Positions 47,068-55,800 of a stretch of DNA of 64,000 nt are shown here, piece after piece. The DNA is from Cryptomeria japonica. Lineage: Eukaryota; Streptophyta; Pinopsida; Cupressales; Cupressaceae. The stretch covers positions 159,856,317 through 159,920,316 of the forward strand of contig NC_081405.1 of NCBI RefSeq assembly GCF_030272615.1. Reading direction: 5' to 3'. Numbering within the stretch: the first letter of the stretch is position 1; each line of letters opens with the position of its first letter. The notes beneath the pieces were generated by a model. That model searched no databases. It saw nothing but the letters and a program-made list of their open reading frames with translations, and was not told the DNA's origin. A program made the translations under genes and the position numbers.

Positions 47068-48233
47068 TGTTGGCATTTTTGTTGTTTATGTTGTGATTGT
47101 CATTGATGGACACACACTTGTATTGAGATCCCCTTTATATGTATGAGCTCAAGCTCAACCGGTATTTGTTCCAACCGGTATGTTGTATACTAGTCTTTAG
47201 ACTAGTGGTGATTTTGCAGAATGTGTTTACTGGTTTGAAGCGGCATGTCGACCCCAAGCGCTTCGTAGATCCCAAGCGGCGTGAGGGAGCAAAGCAGCAC
47301 AACACATTCTTACCAGTCTTCATTTTTGTCAAACCAGTAACCAGTATTTTGTATGAACTGGTAATACTCTGTGATGAGTTACCAACCGGCATTTTGTGAT
47401 GAATTACCAATCCACCGATTGTTTGACGGTGCCGATACATCGACGGTGCTTTTTGTGTCGTGTTACTGAGTATGTCTAGATGCATTGAACCTAGGAAATT
47501 GTAATGTAATCCTATTGGACCGACATGAAATCAGATTCCTTTAAAAGGACATCATGTCTAGGGTTTTAAGTTGTTGCTGAAAGGTTTAATGTCTTGCTAG
47601 GGTTTAAGGTGGAAGTTGAGAATGATCTTATCTGAGAAGATCAAGTTGTAACTGAGAGAGAGATAGAGAAGACTAAAGTAATGCTAGAATGCATTAGCTG
47701 TGAGCAATACTGGATCTAACCAAGCAGTTTGTGATATTAGATAGATCAAACACTTGTTGATTACTCACATCTTTGACAAGTCTGTAGCCCTTAACTGGGT
47801 AGGCCTTAAAGCCTTTGTAAAATCCTCTAACAAGGTGGTTCACACATGTGAATCTAAATTCCTCTAACAAGGTAGTCTTTAATCGAACTTATCTCCTAAC
47901 AGAGAGTGAGATTCCTAATAGGATCTGTTCTAGTGAAGAACATTGTAAGACCTTAACCAGTCTGACCTTAACCAGTCTGGTTTCTATTCTGCAAATAGTG
48001 ACTTGTGAGTTCCATCTCACCGTGGTTTTTCCCAATTGGGTTTCCATGTCAAATATCTTGTGTTATGGTTGTATTGCTTTTGTGGGTGAATGCTTTATTC
48101 ACATTTTGGTTTGCATGTGTGGTAACCGGTTGACTGTTAGACTGCTTTACCGGTTTATCTTTAGACTGTGTAAGTGTTTTAGTGCAGAGTTTTTTGGCAT
48201 ACCAATTCACCCCCCCCCTCTTAGTATTCATCA
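47068..48233 (+). repeat. 3' LTR of the pol-less element
   Basis: 1166 bp, same ends as the 5' LTR. Most differences between the two are transitions, many at CCGG or CNG positions. Confidence 0.93.
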
Positions 48234-48309
48234 TATTGGTCTCCCCTACAATAGCTTTTCGACAAGCTTTTCAAGCCGACTGAGATATAAGCCTGGTCTG
48301 TAAACCAGG
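48234..48309 (+). pseudogene. Target duplication (TATTG) plus last codons of the old extra ORF
   Basis: TATTG at 48234-48238 is the right target copy. From 48239 the frame of the extra ORF continues (SPLQ, a TAG, then LFDKLFKPTEI and a TAA). CCAGG at 48305-48309 is the left target copy of the next element. So this 76-bp strip is host sequence between two insertions. Confidence 0.75.
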
Positions 48310-50116
48310 TGTAGTCACATAAATCTGTCCACTTAATTAAATGAATACTTAGTATTTATTTGATTATTTAACCATCAATTAATAATTAATTAAATTAATA
48401 TTTAATTAATTCATCTTAACCCTCTTCTCCTATTAATTAAATAAATTATTCAATTTATTTGATTTAATTCACTTAACCAAATTCAGACCATTAATTAAAT
48501 AAATAAATCATATTTATTTAATTAAATATTCTCTCACATTTAAATAAATAAATTAATATTTATTTAAATCCCCCAAAAATCCCACCTCTCACATTTAAAT
48601 AAATTAACATTTATTTAAATCACCTTTATCCTCCACCCACTTGCATTTTCCTACAAATGCAAGTTGCACAATTATTTTAAATAAATAATTTATTTAAATC
48701 ACCTTTATCCTCCACCCACTTGTATTTTCCTACAAAAGCAAGTTGCACAACTATTTTAAATAAATTATTTATTTAAAATCCTATTTATCCTCACCCACTT
48801 GAAACCTTTAATGGTTTCCCTTAAAGTATTCAAACTTGATGGCTTTAAAGTCTTCAAACTTGATGGCTTCCTTCTATAGTCTTCTTAAGACTTTAATGGT
48901 TTTCCTTAAAGTCTTCAAGCCTTTAATGGTTTCCCTCAAAGTCTTCAAGCATTTTAATGCTTTATCTTCATTTTTCTCATTTAAATAAATTAATATTTAT
49001 TTGAATATTTATCCAAATGCAAATTACACCATTTAATTGAAATAAATGATTTTATTTTAATTGAAAATACCAAAATTTCTCCCACTTGCATTTTCCTACA
49101 AAATCCACTTGTATGCCTAAACCCCTTCTAGATTCTTCTAAACCCTTCCTAATTAGCCTAATCCATCCCCTAAATATTGTCACATTCCTAAGCAAATTGG
49201 AGTCACTTCTCAAAGACTCCAAAGTCTTTGAAAAGCAATTAATGCTTTGTGTGTTCAACAAATTAACCCTCAAAGTCTTGGATAACCTTTGAAAGCTTCC
49301 AACCTTCAACCACTTAATCCCCAAAGTCTCCAATAACCATTAATGGTTAATTCAACCCTCCCACATGGTTAAAACATTTGTTTTGACTCAACCTCTACCC
49401 AACCCAAAGGTCTCATCAGGCCATTAATGCTTTGACCATGATTATCTCTTAAACATTTGCACAAAGGTTTATCCTTGGATTAACTCTTAATCCAGTGGGT
49501 AATCTTAATTTAGACTTGACCCTTGCCTTCTAGATAACCATGAGGTCTTCTCAGGCCTTTAATGCCTCCAACCTCTTCTCTCAACCCAATCCTATGTTGA
49601 AACTTGTCACCATTTTATTGGTGCCAATTGTGCACATGGATCCCCAACTTTCAATCCTAACCCTTGTTAAGATTGCTCAATCTTAACCCTTCATTTCCCT
49701 ATTTCTTCTATAAATAGAACCCTTCTCCTCAAGCAAAAGGAGAAGCATTTTAGAGTATTGTTGTTATACTGGCATTAGCATAGAGCTTTTTCATAGCATC
49801 ACTATCTATTCTTGCATAGTATTTGCTTATCATATTCAACCATCTTGAATCTCCATATGGCATCCATGGCTAGTGCTAAAAGCTGAGAGCTACACTCATT
49901 TGGGACTTGGAGAGGAGAGGAACAAGGGAGGAGCAACTATGAGCATCTTGATTAGCTATTTCATTCTATGTTTATATGCTTTCTATTTCATGCTTAATAT
50001 CTCTCTTGATATGCCTGTTTAGGATAATCTTTTGTTGCTAACACTAACGTTTGTTTCTTGTGCTCTTGTGTGTGTTGCCATCAAACAGATTTTCTAATCC
50101 TTTTTGCAGAGCATCA
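48310..50116 (+). repeat. 5' LTR of the young gypsy element
   Basis: 1807 bp. U3 is built of many AATTAAAT/ATTTATTT direct and inverted units (48340-48780), then a repeated 'tttaatggtttccctt' and 'aaagtcttcaa' block (48800-48960). TATA box at 49709. Short ORFs inside (49052-49333, 49086-49292) occur identically in the 3' LTR and are not genes. Confidence 0.95.
49709..49716 (+). promoter_or_regulatory. TATA box of the 5' LTR
   Basis: TATAAATA in 'ttcttctataaatagaaccc'; transcription would start roughly 25-35 bp downstream near 49741. The same string lies at 62490-62497 in the 3' LTR. Confidence 0.65.
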
Positions 50117-52817
50117 TTTGGTGAACCCGACGTGAATCCAAACACCAAAAAGATCAACTTTTTTTTTTTAACCAATAACATGTTTGAATGTTGAAAATGT
50201 CACACAGGTTGCGCTTTTGACACTGTTTTGGTGCGTTTGACATTATTTTGGCGCTATTCACTCTGTTTCAGTGCTTTTCCCTTCTCTGTCTTTCCCTTTC
50301 TTTTAGTGCGTTTGTGTTAAATAGTGCCTCTGTTCAAACGCAGACTAGCGCTATTGTAACAAAACGTTGTACAAATCACCTTGTAAAAATTTAAAAAAAA
50401 AAAAATTAGGCTTGTAGAAGCCCACCAAATAGGCGGATTTTACTAACTATTTTTCTCTTTTGTGCAGATTTAAATTAGATTAAAAAGTAGATTTATATTT
50501 TTTACTAACTTGTTTTTTTGAAGTTGGTTTTAAAAATGAATTCACTTTTTATTTTGGTTTAAAATTAACTTCACATTTCAAATTTGGGCTTTTGAAAAAG
50601 AATCACACATTTGTTTGGGGCTCTTAAAAAGAATTTCATTGTTCAAAGGTAAAAAGAACCACAAACTTATACAAAAACAACTTTTTTTTTTTTTTTTTTG
50701 CAAGTTAGGAAACAAACTTCGTTTTGGTGCTTAAAATCAACAAGGCAAATTTTATTTCTTGCATCAAGATAAAACTCACAATCCACACTTCCATTTTTGG
50801 TGCAAATAAAATTCACAATCAACTTGTCTCATTTTTAAAGCAATCTTACTTCATGCAAACGTGTTTTTCATTAAGTTGACCAGGATTTTCAAATTCTAGT
50901 TTACTCAAACAATTGCCTTTGAAAATTAAAAAGAACACCATGATTGTTGGAGCAACATCTCCAAATAGTTAGATCACATTGCAATGATAGATTAAAAAGA
51001 ACAGGTGTTTTTCGTGCTTGGCACACTTGTGCAAAGAGTTGGTCGAGTGGTCCTACTTCTAACACACACTATCCTCTCCCTTGGCTTTCGTGGTCCTAGG
51101 TGCAAGAGAAAAGTGTTAGTAACACTCACATTTTATCTTTTTAAGAGAGGCCTGCCAAGGGATCGATACTCTTGGGAACGACCTCGAGCGGTAAATCCTT
51201 CGAGCCGCTATAGAAATCAGGTGAGAGCGAAAGCTGTAGCCTTGGGTATAGCTGTTCCTATAGTGTAACTGGCCGAAAGGACAAATGGGCCCCACCACCA
51301 GTTACAAGGCTCTTAAGTGAGTCACTGCAGAATGAACTTATGTCCAAAGCCATCGAACATGACTAAACACCTTTAAGTAGTAGCCCACCTGTTCTATTGA
51401 TTGAGGATATTTGAGGTATAATTTAGTGCAAGAGCATAGATGGTTTTGCTCCCAAGATACTCACCATACATATTTCCTTGAGTAGAAACATAGCTTTTTG
51501 AAAAGTCACTTGTGGCTTGATAAAAGTGGTGACTCCCCCATCATAGGGATCATCTATTTGTTATGCTCGTGCAAGACTTAGTATATCACATCCTTACCTG
51601 CCACGGCGGGATTCATAAGGTATGTAGTACCAAAGTTGAAGAAATATCAAGATGTGGGCTAAATTTATCACAACTGGCCATTTGACCATAGGGATAAAGA
51701 GTGTTTGAAGTGTGTTCGTTTTACAGACCTAGAGCAAATTGAGCCGACTTCAGGCTTTGGAAATACACCTTAAAATACATCTAAAGGAAGGGTCAAAAAC
51801 AAGTCCAAGGATTGGGTTGATCTAGACCCATACTCATTTGTGCCTTTGAGGCTACAATTTTGTGTTTGTGTGCTTGCTTTGTTTTCTTGTCAAAGAAAAA
51901 TCAGAAAATCAATCCCAAAAACAAAGTATTCATCCAACATTTCTCAAAAACAACCAAAAGTACCAAAAACAAAGTGCAAAACAACAAAGAGACAAATTTT
52001 ATGACCATTCTTCACATCTTGCGAAAGAAGAAGTGTCATCAGAATATCACCTTGAAAAGGAGACCACTAAGCTCAAAGGCTTTGATCAAAAGGAGGAAAT
52101 TCTTCTATCTCAATAGACAAATTTTTGTCTCCCATAGAGTCTTTCTACATCGCATGCGTCTATACCTTTAAGGTAAAACAAACGAGTTTGATTCAGAATC
52201 ATTGAACAGTAGAGCTTTTATGCAATATAGAGCTCTGAGTTATCACAAAAATCAAGGAGGAAAGATTAATCCCAACTTCTTCCCAAACATCTGTATCACC
52301 TACAACACAGCTCGAGAAATGCCACCAACGCCTGAAAGGGAAGAAGTAGAGTTTGTTCCATTTGTAACACAAAGTTTTTATTAAAGTTGAAAACAAAACA
52401 TCCATCATCTCATTCATACATCATCATCATCAATCCATCCCAAAACTCTCAAAACATTAAGAGGTTCTTGTCCCAAGATTCCTTTTTAGATATTGCTTGA
52501 AATCAAACACATCACATCACTTTTAGATTGTTTCTACATCTAGGATAAGCTCATCCTAAGAGACACATCTACGCAGGTTAAAACTAGTTCATGAGTGAAT
52601 CCTCTCATTACTAGGTAGTCAAAATCTGTAACACATCTCAGATTTCTCTACACCTTATCACATCCAAACTCATCAAAACAAACAAGCAATTCAAAGAAAG
52701 AATTCTGGTTACATTTACCTTTAGAGTGCTAGAGATCTACAATCCACTAATCATCAATCCTTCATCAAACAACTCATCATCATCTTCAATCAACTTCAAC
52801 ACAAACTTGCAAACAAA
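50117..52817 (+). other. Long leader of the young element (no gag)
   Basis: A possible primer site starts at 50119 (TGGTGAACCCGACG). Then come repeats of 'ttttggtgcgttt / ttttggcgc' (50215-50290), poly-T runs (50159-50170, 50682-50700), a GC-richer stretch (51130-51300) and A/C-rich DNA up to the start codon. Only short ORFs exist (at most about 100 codons), none resembling capsid or zinc knuckle. In related elements this space would hold gag. Confidence 0.7.
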
Positions 52818-55800
52818 ATGGCTCAAACTCGATCACGGTCAAGGCAACGAGAAATTGAAATTGAAGGGCATGACCCAAAAACAACCAATAATGATCATCA
52901 GATGTTCAAAAATCCACTTCCATCACAAGATCAAAGGGGTCCTTCCACGTCCAAACGAGGTCCTGATACCACTGATTATACGCAAGCTGCGTATAACTAC
53001 ACTGTCAATCACCTGTATGATGCCAGTGAACAAATTGCAACTATCACCTTCAAAAATCCCACCTCAAATTGCAATGTTGTTACACATCGTGGCAAGGTCA
53101 CCATAAAGGCAGCTCCACAAGGCACCACCTCCATCCCAAAGCAGTACAATCTTGTGGAACAATTAGACAAAACCCCTGCACTTATATCCATTTTGGAGCT
53201 TTTGCGTCTGTCACCCTCTCATAAAACAATCTTGGATCACGCACTCCAAGAGGCGTTAGTCCCTGCAAACCTAAACACGGACCAATTTCAAGCCATGGTT
53301 GGAACTCTAAAGTCATCACCTTGTCTCACTTTTTCCGAAAGTGACAACTCTTCGTTCCAGCAACCTCATAACGCCTCACTCCACATTGAAGGCTTTGTCA
53401 ACCAACACAGGATCAAGCGAGTCTTGATAGATAATGGAGCAGGCCTAAACATTTGTACACTACAGTTGGTCACAGCATTGGGATATGCAATAGAATCAGT
53501 GGATCCTCGCAAGAAGATCACCATCAAGGCCTATGATGATGCAGAGCGTTCATCCAAAGGAGCGGTGGTGCTACCAATCCGAGTGGGCCCTGTGGTAAAA
53601 CACATAATTTGTCAAGTTCTGGACCTTCCTCTGCCATATAATCTATTATTAGGGAGACCTTGGATACATGCAATGCAAGCTGTTCCATCTACCTACCATC
53701 AATGTATCAAGTTCCCACATAATGGTGCAGAGATCACAATCCTGGGCGATGCAAATCCTTTTGCGTTTTGCCATAACATCAGCCATCAACCAGAGATTAC
53801 TGTTCCTAATAATAGGGAAGCCATTTCCTCCACATCATATGTAAATCCCGCCTCTCTTGCCAGTTCGAACACCCCTATACCCAAGCAAGAAAAGCTTAAG
53901 ATGAAAGTCGCAGAGGAAGGTCCTGGAGAATACAACTTGAGTCAGCTCTTTTGTGTGGGACAAATGCCCACTTCTCCAAGAACACATGGTAAACCACAAC
54001 AGTTGCTCCAGCAACCACTAATCACGCCTCCATGTGCCTTAACGCCTTTCATTCTTGGAAAGAGTCAAGAGGAAGAGACACAAGATGAGGACCTGGCGGA
54101 CTGGATCTATAAAGATCCCATCACCACTGACAAACCGCAAGTTACACTTCCTACGGAACAATATGGCAAAGGCCTCCTCATTATGCAAAGAATGGGATAT
54201 GATGGTCAGAGTGCTTTGGGATACTGCAAACAAGGACGACACGAACCTCTACTACCAGAATTCAAGCCCAAAGGTAATACAGGCCTTGGCTTTGAAAAAG
54301 AGATCCTTCCTAAACTCAAATTCAAAGGAAAACCCAGCAAACCATTTTGCCCACCTACTGCAAAGAGGATACCTTTCATAATCAAAGCACCATCAAGCAC
54401 TATCCCCACTGCCCCCTCAAGGCTCACAACTCCACCATCACCAATGTCACTCATCCCATCAAACGAACCAGTAATCCTATCAGCAACACCATTTGTAGCA
54501 GCAACTATATTGGAACCCGCAGCAGCATCTATGGCACCAGTAGTTCCAGCAGAAGCCACTGAGTCACCATTACTGATACTTCCAGTGACAAATCCATTAA
54601 ACCCCATCACAATTCCTGCAGCACCGATCACTACAAGGATACATAAACCAATCACACCTGCCGTGTTTAACTCCAAAGACATCCCAGTATGGTATAGCAA
54701 TCGGATGTTGGAGAGTGATTCAGAGACCGACTCACATGAGTGGGAATTCGATTCAGTGCAACTTAACACTTCAGATGAGGAAGACACATCACCACCTCCA
54801 CCCCGCAAAGACATCCCTGTTTACGGAGAAGCACAGATAAAGACCACTTGGGTACCTGAGCTGGAAACATCTTCCACAGACCCTACGTCTCATCCTATGC
54901 CTGATTCTGACAGGGAGAGTACCATCAACGACCTTCACCACACTGTCTTAACCCTCACTGATACATCTCCCGCACTTAACTTAATCGATGAAGTAATGCC
55001 CATTATCCACCCTGAACTCATTGAATGGAACCAACCAAATCCCCCATGTCTTGACCTCTTCCAGAACGATGAGGCTATCATTGACTTTTTGGAATTAAGG
55101 GATAATCTACCAAGCGGGGATCACAAAGCTAGATTCGCCATTGAACTTAATAGCGCAGCATACTTCGGGGTGGATGCCAAACCCTTCAGCTGCAAAAATA
55201 TAACAATAAAACATGGATCTTCCAGTGAAAACCACACTGTGGCACTATTTGATCCGACAAAAGTAAAAAGAAAGAGCGTATCCAATGATGAAAACCTCTC
55301 TGAGGCGCCTGAGGATGAAGGGTTTGACATCCTCCCTGCTAGTACACAACAGGAACGATCAACGATTCTTATCGAGGAAACCAAAGAATACAATGTGGGG
55401 ACTCCTGAAAACCCTCATATTATACATCTGGCATCTCTTCTCACTCCAGAGGAACAACCTACATTTATAGAGTTCTTCCAGCAGCGTCAGATCAACTTTG
55501 CATGGTCATATGCAGACATGCCTGGGCTTGATCCGGATTTAGTTATGCATCATCTCACAGTAGCAAAAGGAGCCAAACCTGTCAAGCAGAAGCTTCGTAA
55601 GATGCATCCTCAGATTGCCGTGCTAGTCAAAACAGAACTCAAGAAACTCCTGGATGTTGGTTTCATTAGACCAATTGATTATGCAGAATGGATCTCCAAT
55701 ATTGTGCCAGTTGGCAAACCAAAAGGGGGCATCCGCATTTGTACAGACTTTAGAGATCTAAATAAAGCATGTCCTAAGGATGACTTCCCTCTACCAAATA

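Larger units (their letters stand above)
40403..48233 (+). mobile_element. Non-autonomous LTR element with copia-type ends and unknown long frame
   Basis: Complete 7.8-kb element: two 1166-bp LTRs (TGTTGGCA...TTCATCA), perfect TATTG duplication, initiator-Met primer site and polypurine tract. The internal 5.5 kb has no protease, integrase or RT. Instead it has a gag-like frame with coiled coil and zinc knuckles, then a frame of about 1130 codons of unknown identity. I counted about 60 substitutions between the LTRs (about 5%), so the insertion is not recent. It would need enzymes from an autonomous copia relative. Confidence 0.9.

Noticed and set aside
49052-49333. 93-codon minus-strand ORF, repeated at 61833-62114
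   Set aside because: Identical copies only because they lie in the two LTRs; no coding evidence.
51005-51268. Leader ORF of 87 codons as a possible gag
   Set aside because: Too short, no capsid or zinc-knuckle motif, composition unlike gag.
54206-54814. 202-codon minus-strand Gly/Ser-rich ORF
   Set aside because: Shadow of the Pro/Ser/Thr-rich linker inside the intact pol ORF.
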